Assembly (NCBI GenBank): GCA_000697665.1
Contig: KL197710.1
Location: forward strand, 1,403,837 to 1,467,836
DNA: 64,000 nt
DNA from: Jaapia argillacea MUCL 33604
Lineage: Eukaryota > Basidiomycota > Agaricomycetes > Jaapiales > Jaapiaceae
Direction of reading: 5' to 3'
Under the pieces are notes generated by a model. That model was given only the letters and a program-made list of their open reading frames with translations. It made no database searches and was not told the DNA's origin. Of the stretch, positions 1 to 11,741 are shown piece after piece (the first letter of the stretch is position 1; every line of letters begins with the position of its first letter). A program made the translations under genes and the position numbers.

Positions 1-2700
1 CATCGTTCCCGTCTCCATGACACCCCTTCAAAAGGAAGTCTACCGATCAATCTTGAGTATGCCTCACCTCACTTCTACCCCAGAGTCGCGCTGACGTATC
101 CCCAGGTCAGAACTTGAATGTTTTGAAACGGTTGACCCAGCCTTCAAGCAGCATCAGCGCCTCGGTATCGAAATCTAATATGAATAACATGCTTATGCAG
201 TTGCGAAAGTCAGTTCATACTCTTATCGTTGTCCAACGGTTTCTGAGCTATGTAAAGATGCCTTCAGCACCCTTACTTAGTGTCTGAGGATATCGAACCC
301 CGAGGATTGCCGGCTCAAGAAACACACCACAAGCTCATCGACGGAAGCGCTAAGCTGCGATTATTGAAAGGTTTGTTGCCTAAACTGAAGGCTCGGGGAC
401 ACCGTGTGCTTTTGTTCAGTCAAGTTCGTTCATATCCTCTTTGTTCCTGACAAAGTATTCACCTCGAGCTCTTCCAGTTTGTGATTGCACTCAACATCGT
501 GGAGGACTATCTCATTGGTGAAGGTATCAAATACCTACGCTTAGTACGTTAGTCGTTCCGTACGACGCTTTTCCATGCTCACCATCGTGATCCTGTAGGA
601 TGGTAACACCAAGCAATCAGATCGCCAGAAGGGAATGGACGAGTTTAACAAGCCCGATTCCGACGTGTTCATCTATCTCCTGACAACACGCGCGGGCGGA
701 GTTGGCATCAACCTCTGGAGCGCGGACACGGTCATCATTTTCGACCCAGATTTCAATCCCCATCAGGTACGTCGGCGACGCCCCGATGCCCGAGATGCAT
801 TGACAAACTTTTGGCCTTAGGATCTCCAAGTAAGGACCCCCGGATAGCGTGACACTTACAACCACTCATTTACACACCTTTACAGGCGATTGCTCGCGCT
901 CACCGCTTCGGACAGAAGAAGACATGTCTCGTGTTCAAATTAATGGTCAAAGAGTCCGCAGAAGGTACTATCCCATCCTTTCTTGAACAAGTTTCGGCCT
1001 TAATTATGTTTCATTTCAGAGAGGATCATGCAAACGGGCAAAAAGAAGCTGGTCCTCGACCACCTCATCGTGCAGAAGATGGATGATGAGGACGGTACAG
1101 TAGAGGATGTCCAATCAATTTTGACGTTTGGTGCCCAAGCTCTTTTCGAGGAAGGTGGCGACCAGTCCTCTCGAGACATCACTTGTACGTCAATCGTTTT
1201 TCACCATTATCTCACCTAACATCGCGCCGACAGATACCGACCACGACCTCGACAAACTGATTGAGAAGACTGAAACAGAGGGGGACCAATCAGAAGCCGA
1301 CAAGGCTGGAGCCAACTCTGGTGGTGGATTGTTCGCCTTTGCCAAGATCTGGTCTGCGGATAAGGACACGCTGGAGGAATTGGAAGAGGTCCCCGTTGAC
1401 CAAGGTGACTCGTGGGCACAGACCTTGGAACGGATCACCGCGGAGAAAGAGAGGGTCGTGGCTCAGGAAGTTACTGGTCGAGGAGCACGCCGAAAGGCTG
1501 CACCTGCGTTTGCCCAGGTACGGCTTTAACAGTGGTTTCTAAAGTTATCTTCGTTGACAATTTGGTTTGTCGCATCTTCCAGCAAACTTTGCCTCCAGAA
1601 TTGGAGGACAGCCCCGACAAGAATAAAGACAAGCGTAAGAAGAAGGGACGTAGGTCGAAATCGAGAACGTCAGACGATGACGACGACGACGATTATCGAG
1701 TTCACTTGGGTTCGGGTGCGGCTTCAATTGGAGCCAATTCCGATGGGGAGAGTTCGGACACCACCGCGAGCTTGATGAAAGACGACTTGAAAGGTCTCTC
1801 GCGAGGACCTGGCAAGAAGCATGCCGTTGGGCTCTCCGTGCCATTCGATTCCTTGGCCATGTCCGACGACGAGCCGACGTCTCGGTATCGCGTCGCGGGC
1901 GGTGGTGCGCCCTTGTCGCCTATCCATGCCAACGGCAACGGCAGACGACCAAGACTTGAAGATGATGCCGATTTTTGTGGGTTGTGTGGGAGTGTGCACG
2001 GGCCTGGGTTTTGTTATATGACTGAGAGCTCAGAGAATTTGGCGGAGTATAGGCAGATGTTGTTGGTTCATGCTGATGATGAGCCAATCGAAGATCGCGT
2101 GAGTGTTTCGTTGAATTCTTCCTATGAACTCATTGATGGTTGTTGTGTACGTTTCGTAGAGAGCTGCGATTGAGGCTATTGACGAGACGTTGCACAAGCG
2201 AGGATGTCTACACCTTATACACGGGCAACCGTTACACCTTATTGGTGTCCCACTACGACAATCCGACCCCACTCGCACGAATAAATCACATCACAAGAAG
2301 CATGCTGCAGGCGAAGCTTCGCGCAAGGCCCAAACGAACGGGAATGCCGTTGCTGGTCCCAGTTCGAAGAGGCCTTCGGAGGAGCCATCACATGGTGGTG
2401 CGAACAAGAAAGCGAAAACGAGTGGCGGGGCTTGTGTGATTTGTGGACGGACGCCTTCCCATCTTATCAAAGACTGTCCTATCGTTGCTCTCGGACCCAA
2501 GAGGTGAGGGTTGGTTTTCACTGGGATCTAACTGGATTGTTGATGGGACTTTTAGTGTTGCGATGGAGATTACGAGACTTGATCAGGACCCAAAACATTC
2601 GTCGACTGTTGCGATTTTGAGGAAGATACTTGGGAGGCAGAAGAAGAAGGAGTTGACTGATTTGTCGTCGGACGGGCCTACGATGGTGATGGATGGGTGA
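1..2700 (+). CDS. CHD/Mi-2-type (Mit1-like) chromatin remodeller, 3' part
   Basis: This is the C-terminal part of a SNF2 ATPase; the gene enters from the left edge, so the start and ATPase lobe 1 are missing. The conceptual splice shows lobe 2 in order: [22 protein letters not shown], the motif IV region (VLLFSQ), [18 protein letters not shown] (motif V) and [10 protein letters not shown] (motif VI). These are followed by [13 protein letters not shown], a signature of CHD remodellers. Downstream lie an acidic low-complexity stretch and two small Cys-rich motifs, [13 protein letters not shown] (about 1970-2020) and [15 protein letters not shown] (about 2435-2490), zinc-knuckle-like, as in fungal Mit1/CHD proteins. 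The family moves nucleosomes in repressive complexes; Mit1 acts in heterochromatin silencing in fission yeast. Introns are short, and one internal exon is only 9 nt (821-829). The CHD assignment is firm; the exact orthologue (Mit1 versus another CHD3-type) is inferred. Confidence 0.88.
821..829 (+). other. 9-nt micro-exon in the CHD gene
   Basis: The exon is GATCTCCAA, coding for Asp-Leu-Gln. It lies between an intron at 767-820 (GTACGT...TTAG) and one at 830-885 (GTAAGG...ACAG). Adding it joins NPHQ to AIARAHR and gives the canonical motif VI lead-in [10 protein letters not shown]. Without it the frame stays open but the helicase motif loses three conserved residues. Confidence 0.85.
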
Positions 2701-3802
2701 TTGTTTCCTGCTTGTTTCAAAGTTCCTCCGCAATCATGTTTGATGGTTTATCCTGTGCTTCCAGAGACTGAAGGTAATATGTAACGTCAAGTGCTTGAGA
2801 TTAGACTGCTTCATATTGAAGAATTGTATTTATGTATATGTATTGACGGATTAGCTTACCTGCGCCTAGTAGAACAGATAGCGTATACTATTTTCACTGT
2901 AGATGCGGTTGTAGAAGGCAATGGATGTACGATATCGCAGGCACGGAACGATAGGCTGCCGTCGAGTACTTATGAGTGAATGGGCAAGACTAAGGCATCG
3001 GAAGTTTATGATAGTGTTTCCCCGATGGAAAACCTTGGTGGGGATAAGCGTGGTGTAATCTAACATCACCCAGACATCCGATGGCGATGAGAGGAATAAA
3101 ACCGAGAGGCAAGGAAAGATATGGTCGGATGAGGGAAAGATCTAGGCAAGATAATGTTCGATAGAGGTCGGAATGAAGGAGGTGCGGCTGTTTCAGGATC
3201 AGGGTTAGGACGCGAGGCAGACGAATATTGACTGAATAGTGGAACGTTGGGGGATGTACATAGAGTTGACAAGGGCTCTGGAGAGTTGAGTCATCTGACT
3301 CATTTTTGCGGTGGAGGGGAAAGTGCGATGAAGATGCTCCGAAGCGCCGGGTCCGAATATGCACAAGCGTACGGGCTGCACGGAGGTTGTTTTTGGCTTG
3401 CTCGGACCTGGAATGGAGTTGAGCCACACGTTGTGAGGGAGATTGTTGGCGTTGTTCGCTGGCGAGTTCGCCCCCCGGGGACGATAGTAAAATAAACAGT
3501 ACGAGTGCGGGGAGAGTGAGAGAAATACGGCAAAGACGGAGAGTGATTACTGTGGATGAGTTCGCAGAAACGGAGGGAGTGACTAATGCTGGGAGTCACG
3601 TGGAAGCTCACCGTGCGGCAAAAGATCGCAATGCATGCAAGTCTCTTTTCTTCTCCGTTGACAATTGCGACTTGGAAACTTGAAACAACGCTACTCGGAC
3701 GACTCTGCGCATACAGCCTACTCTCGTCTGGCAACTGAATCTCGCCGCGCAGGTCTCTTGTCGAGCCCACGGCTGAATCGCGACAGTCTGGTTATCGAGG
3801 CT
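2701..3802 (+). other. intergenic region between the two SNF2 genes
   Basis: About 1.1 kb between the stop of the CHD gene and the first ATG of the next SNF2 gene. It holds the 3' UTR of the former and the promoter of the latter. Minus-strand reading frames of about 145 and 156 codons occur here (2990-3427 and 3300-3770), but they show no recognisable domain and no ordered composition. I see no RNA gene or repeat. Confidence 0.5.
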
Positions 3803-6800
3803 ATGGCGACCCACTCCGCATCGACGAGCACTTCCTTGTCACACTCCTTGCCCTCGTCTTCATACAACAAATCAATTCCTATCGACCTTACTCTTGACGA
3901 CGATGACTCTGTTCACGACTCTAGACATGCAAAGCGCTTTTGCAACGAACAGCGATCAACATCCGCCATACCTCCCCAAGTCTACCGCAAGTCCTCTTTT
4001 CAGAGCGCCTCGCCATCCCAGAACATCTTCAGCCCACAGCCCGTCTCTAATCTACAGCATATGAGACCAGGAGCTGTTACCCATACATCTCACAATAATG
4101 GTTCATTTGGCCAACCGACATCCTATCGTCCCCCTTTCGCTGGCCCATCCAATTCTTCTGCGTCTTCCTCCACATCTTCATCCCCGTCCTTCCTACCACC
4201 AATCCCACGATCTGCCTCTGCCAAATCTCTCCCCCAAACCCCATCAGCAGGTTCCCTCACTCCGGAACCCTCCGCGCGTCAAATTATCGACTTGACAGGT
4301 TCCCCTTCGCCACCTCCTACCCCGAACACACATACACATGCCCACCAGTCCCAATCCGCGCCCCCAGGTCTCCCAGTTGACTTGCCACCCAAGACGCCCG
4401 TTTGCATCGGCCAACTAACAGTAACGGCTCTCGTTCTTTATCCTATCCCTTATCTCCAACAACATCAACACCACAACTCCTTAGGGGTGGAGACACCGGA
4501 ATGGGCACCCGTGAGGTTGTTGTATGAGCATCACGGTAACAAACCTGTTGGTCAACAAGAGACTATACATATCAAGACACCTAATATGAGGTCCGCCATG
4601 GGAGAGGTGATTGCGGGAGAGAACTTTGGGGTTGTAGAGCAGAAGGTTGCTAGTACGCTTGGACCTATGATGGGCAAGGGATTGATCAGACTTGATGGCA
4701 AAGTGAGGAAGGGAATGCCAAATGTGCGTCGATCAGTTCATTGTATCTTTCATGTCGGTTGGCCTACTAAGGCGACGCGCACAGCTCCCGATTTTACCGT
4801 TACAAATGTTGGTCTATACACCGAAAGGAAACATCCCAGTCGTGGGCAACTTTTTCCAACAAAACGGGTTATTCCTCGATCACCCTTCGCTCCCAGGCGA
4901 CGTCCAACGTCTAGGGAACTGCCCGTATTGGAATCCGCATAACCCGCCACCTGGTGGCTTTCGTAGTGCTTTTGGTCCGAATGGTAGGATGGTGGGAGGT
5001 TATTCGGGTCCTGGAGGAAATGGACCGAATGGAGGGGGAGGAAGGTGGAGTACGCCTACTGTTTCGGGAAAGAGTGTGGAGGTGCAGAGGTCTCAGATTG
5101 ATGATTTGTTCAAGAGTTTGAAGAGCGGCGATGAGTTGGCTGAGACTGAAGCTCGTATGGAACTTTTTCTGTGTTGTTCGTTGGTTGCTGGTACTGATGA
5201 TTTGCTTCTTTCCTTTTTGGTGTCATAGCTTTCGAAGTGTCAACGACTCTGTACCCGCATCAGAAGAAGGCTATTACGTTCCTTTTGAATCGGGAACGTG
5301 AACAGGCGCTTCCCGATGGGACGTTTTCGTCGCTTTGGCAGGAGAGGTATAACCCGCTTTCGGGACAGTGTTCATGGTATCATATCGTAACCCAGAAAGA
5401 AGTCTTTGAGAAACCAAAGGAGACGAAAGGGTGTATTTTGGCTGACGACGTGAGTCCCACCTCACATTCTGAGAATGATGGAATGAATGAGTTGATGGCT
5501 GAACGCTTGATTAGATGGGTCTTGGAAAAACGATTACTTGTGTATCATTAATCGCAGCGACTCTCGGCTCAGCGCATCATTTCGCTTCCACTTCACTCAC
5601 TTGCCCACCTCCCCCTCCTCCCGATCGCAAGAACTCCGCTGCAGGTCCTTCACTCACCCCCGATCATTTCACGGGTAGTGTATGGGGAATGCCAGATTGT
5701 TCTCCCTCTTCATTCGTCGTTGCCACAATGAATTCCTCCTCAAACTCGGGGAAAGGAAAAGCAAAGGCGACGAAACAACAAGAGAGGGCAGAAGCGGAGT
5801 ATACGAGAGTTTGTAGGATCAAAGTGAAGAGTCGGGCGACGTTGATTATATGTCCGTTATCGACTGTGGCGAATTGGGAGGATCAGTTTAGGGAGCATTG
5901 GAGGGGGGATGTGGCCGTTGTTGGTGGGGGTGGGGGTTGTGCGACTCCCACTCCTGTCCAAAGTCAGCCTTCGGGGTCAGGATCCCAGTTGATGACGATG
6001 AATGGATTTGGTGGGGAAGATGGGTCATCTCAATCTCAATCACAGTTGCAGTCGTTTGTGAAACCTGCGCCGCCTCCTGGTCGGGTACGTGAAGGACGAC
6101 CGTTACGCGTTTACGTTTATCACGGGAATGCTCGTCGTCCGGATCCTACATTCCTTGCTGACTTTGATGCCGTCATTACAACGTACACGACGCTGGCATC
6201 GGAGTATTCGAAACAAACCAAGAGCGTCACATCTAGTGCTGAAGCTGAAGGAGGTGGTGGAGGTGGAGGTGGTGGAGGTGGAGGTGGTGAAGATGATGAG
6301 AGTAGTGATGGGTTCATGGAGGTCGATGAGAATGGGAATCAGGTTATAAAGCAACAGAAGTCGAAGAAGAATGGATTGAAGAGGAAGAATACTTGTTTGA
6401 TTAATGGGGGCGTTGAGGCTACGAGTCCTTTGCAGAGCATATATTGGTTTAGGGTTGTATTGGATGAAGCACAGTAAGTGTTTCACCCTTTCGTTTCTTT
6501 GGCCACTGGTGACCATCCTTTTTTTTTCAGTACGATCAAGGAAACCACCACTGTTGGGAGCAGGGCCTCTTGCGATTTGATGGCAGATCGTCGTCTTTGT
6601 CTGACAGGTACTCCTGTTCAGAACAAACTGGACGACGTGTTCGCTCTCATCAAGTTCTTGCGGTTGGACCCTTTCGACGACAAGATGGTTTGGACGGAGT
6701 TCATTGGCACCCCGGTCAAGTTCGGCCAACCTCTCGGTGTCGCGCGACTACAGACCATCATGAAATGCATCACATTACGTCGAACGAAAGAAAGCAAAAC

Positions 6801-8418
6801 TCAGGATGGCCAGAGGATATTATCTTTACCGCCTCGGAGGGACGAACTTCGTTACCTCAAATTCGACGAGCAGGAACAATCGATATACGACCAATTCTTC
6901 TCCGAGTCGAAAGCGGAGTTCAACGAGCTTTCGGACAAGAACGAGGTGATGAAGAATTATGTTGGGATTTTGCAGAAGATTCTTCGACTTCGGCAGATTT
7001 GTGATCATTTCGAGCTGGTTCAGGGCAAGGGGCTTTTCGGGGACGAACAAGCGCAGGACCTTGCTTCGAGTTACGAGGATATCGTCGCTGCTATTGCCAG
7101 AGAGGGTATCGACGCCAACAGAGCTGCGGCAATATTTGCTCTGTTACGAGAATCGAGCACTGCACAGTGCGTGGAGTGCGGTTGCGAGTTGACTTCTGGG
7201 GAGATGATCCAGGGCGAGGACGCCGATGGGGCCAATCAGAAACGTTCAAGGAAACCGAAAGGAGCTCCATCTCGGGCACCTACTCGTCAGAATAGTCCTA
7301 CGGCACCACGACCGGTCCTCACGCGTTGCCAGCATTTATTCTGCATCGAGTGTTACAGGAATTGTATATGTCCTGGGTGGCCGAACGTTTCCCGAGAAAC
7401 GCTCCGGTGCTGTTCTGCTTGCCAGAATGCCCTATCCCCGCTGGATGCCGTCGAAGTGAGCCCTTATTGCATTCCACCGGATGCGACCAAGAAGAAGGCG
7501 CCACCTAGGGTAAAGAGGCAGAAGGGCGCCAACCTTGACAATTTCCGACCATCGACCAAAGTGAAAGCGCTGCTGGGTGACTTGCTGCACTTTTCTCGTT
7601 CTAATCCTCATTCTGCGAACTACGACCCGAATTCTTTGGAGCTGCAGATGGTTGATCATAATGGGAATGAGATAGATGACGGTATCGTCAAGACCATCGT
7701 GTTGTACGTCGGTACATTCGCTTCGCCCAGGTGGATTCTAACGTTGCCGATTTTCCAGCTCCCAGTGGACTTCTATGCTCGACAAGTAAGTTTGATTGCT
7801 TTTTGTCTCTTATATGGCTCTGAAGTTCGTGTCAGGGTCGAAGATGCCCTGGAGGCTGCGGGAATTCGTTATGAGAGGCTAGATGGGACGATGAAGCGAG
7901 ACGATAGAAGCAAGGCAATGGACGTTTTGAAGCACGACCCTGGATGTGAGGTCCTTCTCGTTAGTCTCAAAGCTGGAGGTGAGTCGGTGACTGGAACCTC
8001 TTACGGAGATGCAGAGCTGAGATTTTCGTGCTTTAGGTGTCGGTCTGAATCTTACAGCGGCTCAACGCGTGTATCTTATGGATCCATATTGGTGAGTTTG
8101 ATGGTTCTTTCGAGATCACGCCACTCATGTCGCTATTTGCAGGAATCCTGCTGTCGAGAACCAAGCCGTCGACCGAATTGTTCGCTCCTTTTTCCTCCAT
8201 CCATCTACCTGTGCTCACCCACACTTCAACAGCACCGTCTCGGCCAAACCCGACCGGTAACAACAGTCAAGCTAATCATCGAAAACTCGATTGAAGCACG
8301 GTTACTCGAAGTCCAACGCAAGAAAACCGAGTTGGCAAATATGACACTCGGTCAGAACTTCAGCAAAGCCGAGATGATGCAACGACGTATGGAGGAGTTG
8401 AACGAACTCTTCACTTAG
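3803..8418 (+). CDS. RING-containing SNF2 ATPase, HLTF/Rad5-like
   Basis: A DNA-dependent ATPase of the Rad5/Rad16/HLTF class, in which a RING finger sits between the helicase lobes; relatives combine DNA translocation with E3 ubiquitin ligase activity in damage tolerance. ATG 3803 is the first ATG in frame (MATHSAST); the frame upstream has only TTG. After a Ser/Pro-rich N-terminus come LADD/MGLGKT (Walker A, split by intron 5450-5514), DEAHTIKE (motif II, split by 6474-6530), LTGTPVQNKLDD, the RING (CVEC ... CQHLFC ... CSAC, about 7165-7425), KTIVFSQWTSMLD, RYERLDGTM, SLKAGGVGLNL, AVDRIHRLGQ and the C-terminal MMQRRMEELNELF. Introns were placed by motif continuity: 4724-4784, 5155-5228, 5450-5514, 6474-6530, 7704-7758, 7786-7835, 7979-8036, 8092-8142 and 8180-8232 (donor GTTCGC). 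A poly-Gly insert (about 6249-6288) lies before motif II. HLTF, Rad5, Uls1 and Rrp1 types cannot be separated by eye. Confidence 0.9.
6249..6288 (+). repeat. GGT/GGA trinucleotide repeat coding for poly-Gly
   Basis: A run of GGW codons inside the SNF2/RING gene encodes about 13 glycines followed by an acidic stretch. It lies between helicase motifs Ia and II, where members of this class carry variable inserts. It is a likely length polymorphism. Confidence 0.8.
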
Positions 8419-8751
8419 TTTATTTGTTATGTATGCCAGTCCAGTCTGCCAGTCAGTACTTTCTTTCTGCTTTTTGCATTGTTATCGTACACCGTTGTAT
8501 AATACGGCTCTCTTCTTTATGTATTCCACCCAGACTATTGTAATCACTTGACATAAATTGCAGCTATGAAGACGTAGGCTTTCGTAACACTTTTTCAAGA
8601 GCAATCGTTGCTGAAAATCGACATGGAAGTGGGTATCGGCATGACATTGATAAACACCAATAATAGTATATGTGCAACTCAAAACAGGATGACGGAAGTA
8701 CAGGATAGAATAGGGCTCGGCAGTCCACATCATAGGGGATAAGCACATGGC
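8419..8751. other. convergent 3' intergenic region
   Basis: About 330 bp between the stops of the plus-strand SNF2 gene and the minus-strand PRM10-like gene. It should hold both 3' UTRs and polyadenylation signals. No coding or structured element was recognised. Confidence 0.5.
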
Positions 8752-11194
8752 TCAGAAGGCGAAGTAGGCAGCATTCTTCCGAGTGCCAAAGGAATAAACC
8801 ACGATCTGACTCGCAAAGAGCCCGACAGTGACACCGACAGCGATTTGGATCATGCGGAGGCCAAGCGAAAATCCAGTGGAATACTGTTGAGACGAAGTTT
8901 GGAAGCTTTGGATAATACCTCCGTCTTGCCCGAGCGCTGACTGAGGATAAATTCTTCTGAGCACCGCCCATATCTCATGACCAACGTAAGGCGCTAAACT
9001 ACTCACCGGAACTAGAAACAATACCCCTGTCACCATAGAGGTAAATGCCGTTCCTCTGATGACCCTTGAATATATATTCCCCAGCGCTCCGATAACGAAG
9101 GCGCCCAAGGCGCTGACAATATCACCACGTGTAGAGATGAACATTCCCGTAGATTTGTTGGCGGCGTAAGAAGCAGACGAGAAGAGGACCATGACGAGAA
9201 GCTGCTTTGACTTCCATGATTGGAGGTTGGCGAGTGAAGAACACGTGGAGTAGATGGGCACAAAGAAGAAAATGGACCACCAGGGTAGGACTTGTCGGTA
9301 CCAAGGCCAGTAAGGTTCCCGAAGACACCCTTCATAGATGATTAGCACCTAACAAACACAAGAGAGTGGGGACCTACTGGATACCATATGTCCGTTAATC
9401 GTGGTAGTGACTTTCCCGAACGAGAACGTGCCGCCCAAAGGTAAGAAAGGTGTCGACCCATTCTGAGACATGAATTGCCCATGGATGACTTGGGTAGCGA
9501 CTGGGTTGTTAATAACGTTTCGGGCATGAGGGCTGAATGCGAGAAAGAGCTCTGAACCGATGGTCAAGCCAAATCCCTAAGGTGACCGCGTGAGAGAAGG
9601 ATTGAAAGCGAGAGGATGCGGTAACGGTGGGGTGACTTACGAGGAAGAGGGTATAAATGATTGCATAGACCATTCGGACGGAACCGCAGAGGACATTGGC
9701 GGAAGTGAGCTCTAACGCGCTGATCACTGCAATGCGGATGGGATGAATATGTGGTAGGGGAGCGCATGAGGGTAATTTGACTTACGGACTGTAAAGCCCG
9801 GAAGAACGGAAGCTACACCCGTTGATGCGATAGCAGAGTAGCAGAACAAATTATCGGGAAGGGTGCTCAATCCTCTTGCAAGGAAAGACATGAGGATAGA
9901 AATTGATATTCTGCCAGGGGAGTAAATCAGTCACGACACCAGAAGAAAGAAGGACCAACTCGCTCGTAAACGTTGGCATAAATGGCACTCTTCGCGGCAG
10001 CCTGTAACCCTAGGAACTGTAACACGGCACTCGCGAAACCTCCAACAAGCATATCCACAAGAGAACCACCAAAGGCCAAGGAGCACAAGATGGAGGCGCT
10101 GACGAAAGAGAGAGCACATCGGAAGAAGAGATTATAACGTGGAGGAGCTCGCAAGATCTTTCTGAGGGCGGACGTCCCAGCTTCGGCCCCAAGTTTGTCG
10201 TGAAGGACGTGCCGATAAACCAAGTGGACTTTGTGCAGGGAGGTCAGAGCGATGCGACCACTTGCTCGGACAAAGTGAGTTTCGGAAGCCCGAGTGCCGC
10301 CGTCGTGAAATGCGACGATGATAAGGTTGGGAAGGTGGACGAATTCGGACTGGATTGAAAGAATTTTGGAGGCCGCGTGGAGTTGAGATTCGATGCGGTG
10401 AGAGGGAGCGCCAAAGGTTAGCAAGGCCTTGGCTAGCTTGAGGACAAATTTCCGTCTCTTGTCAAGATCTTGATAGTGAAATTCAGGGAATAGGAAAAAC
10501 ATAGAAAAAAGAAACGGAGCGTGCCTTCGACATGTTGGTGAATAGCGTCGGCACGACGTGTTTCGGAAGAGAAAAGAGATAGTCGGCGACCAAATCCTCC
10601 CAGAGAGAGCAAACTTGGACGACGAGACTGGCCTGGGTCTTGATTGCTGTCGTTCGAGTTTCGCTTGCCAAATGCACTTGTCAACCCGAAATCCACTAGA
10701 GATTGAACCATATCGAGTCTCCGTCGTTCCGGGGGTCTTGCTTCCTCTACACCACTCAGAGTGCGACTCATGAGAGCTGAGTGGTCGTCTTCGTTCGAGG
10801 GCCGGTACTGTATCTCGTCGTCGTCGTCGTCAAAAGTAGCATATTGGTTTTGTTCTGCCATCCTGTTGCGAGAGTCCCGTGGAGTTGCAGCATTCCGAGT
10901 CGTATCCCGAGCTCGACGGCCGTCAGGCCCATACAATAACAGAGATGAACGAGGGACAGCGCGAGTCCTGCCAGATGACAAGGGAGACACGTCATAGTAT
11001 GGATCTGAGAGACTGTCGTCCACGTCTCGCGGTGGGGTCCTGTAACGGGTGTTGTGAGGGGGTCGCCTGAGTGGTTGGTTATGTTTGCCAGTCCTGGAGA
11101 CAATTGAGCCATCTTCACTAGTGTCTTGTGAAAAGGAGTTTAGCTTTCGAGACATCTCGAGAGGCTCTGCGTCGCCTGCAAATCCGCCTTCCAT
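8752..11194 (-). CDS. PRM10: PRM10-like (ThrE/DUF1212) membrane protein
   Basis: A multi-pass membrane protein of the ThrE-like family, to which yeast pheromone-regulated Prm10 and bacterial threonine/serine exporters belong; the fungal substrate is unknown. The first 200 or so residues are a hydrophilic, Ser/Arg-rich cytosolic tail. The ThrE region follows: KRRKFVLKLAKALLTFGAPSH, LPNLIIVAFHD, FGGSLVDMLVGGFASAVLQF, NVYEISISILMSFLARGL, LFCYSAIASTGVASVLPGFTV and ISALELTSANVLCGSVRM. A second set of hydrophobic segments ends in RKNAAYFAF. ATG 11194 opens the long first exon. Two introns close only with GC donors: 10469-10524 (giving HVEDLDKRRKF) and 9911-9963 (giving NVYEISIS). A further intron follows FLVP (GTGAGT donor near 9004). 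The gene is divergent from the PPxY protein. Confidence 0.9.
9911..9963 (-). other. GC-AG intron in the PRM10-like gene
   Basis: The coding strand reads TACGA then GCGAGT...GGCAG then AATATC. Only this splice restores the family motif NVYEISIS. The neighbouring GT (GTTGGT, 3 nt downstream) puts the next exon out of frame. Confidence 0.75.
10469..10524 (-). other. GC-AG intron in the PRM10-like gene
   Basis: The coding strand reads GTCGAAG then GCACGC...TCAAG then ATCTTGAC, giving HVEDLDKRRKF across the junction at the entry to the ThrE domain. No GT donor nearby gives the same frame. Confidence 0.7.
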
Positions 11195-11741
11195 AGAGTG
11201 TTAGAGCTAGAGACTGAGGAGTAGCAAGTGTTCAAGAAAAGAACTGCAGGTTGCCAGATAACGTTTGGCAGTGGCTGGCTCCCCAGGCATAGCCACCGGA
11301 TCATTGGCAGTCCTCCGTTGTGCCGAAAGCACTCAACCTCCGCCTCGAAACTACTGAAATTGCTATTTACCTTACTGGTCGTGCACACACAATCTCGAGT
11401 CTATCGAGGCTCTATTGCTGCTCTGAGTGTGCGTGGTTCTTATTCGAAATTTGCGAAATGAATGTCCCTATCTCCAGCACCTTATCCTGCTTATCGCTCA
11501 ACAAGTCTTACACTCACCGCCCACTTGGTCAACAGTCTAGTTTAGTGGTCATAATGCGGATATCTGGATAGCATAGCCTTTTCGACACACTACTGAATCT
11601 AAACCAAGTAACAGCATATAGCCCGCAATCAAATCGGATGCCTCGTCCCAATCGACGAAATTTGTGATACAGCCTCCCCCTTGCACAATAAGTACCAGCA
11701 CTGTCCCTCCTCTGGGTCAACCCTCTTCAAACCACGGTATG
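11195..11741. other. divergent 5' region of the PRM10-like and PPxY genes
   Basis: About 550 bp upstream of both genes. The plus-strand gene probably has an upstream exon here: the stretch after an acceptor-like GATACAG ending near 11672 reads as Ser/Thr/Pro-rich peptide into the first certain exon. I could not fix its start. Confidence 0.4.

Noticed and set aside
3300-3770. Open frame of about 156 codons on the minus strand
   Set aside because: It overlaps the promoter of the SNF2/RING gene, shows no motif and has no plausible splice partners.
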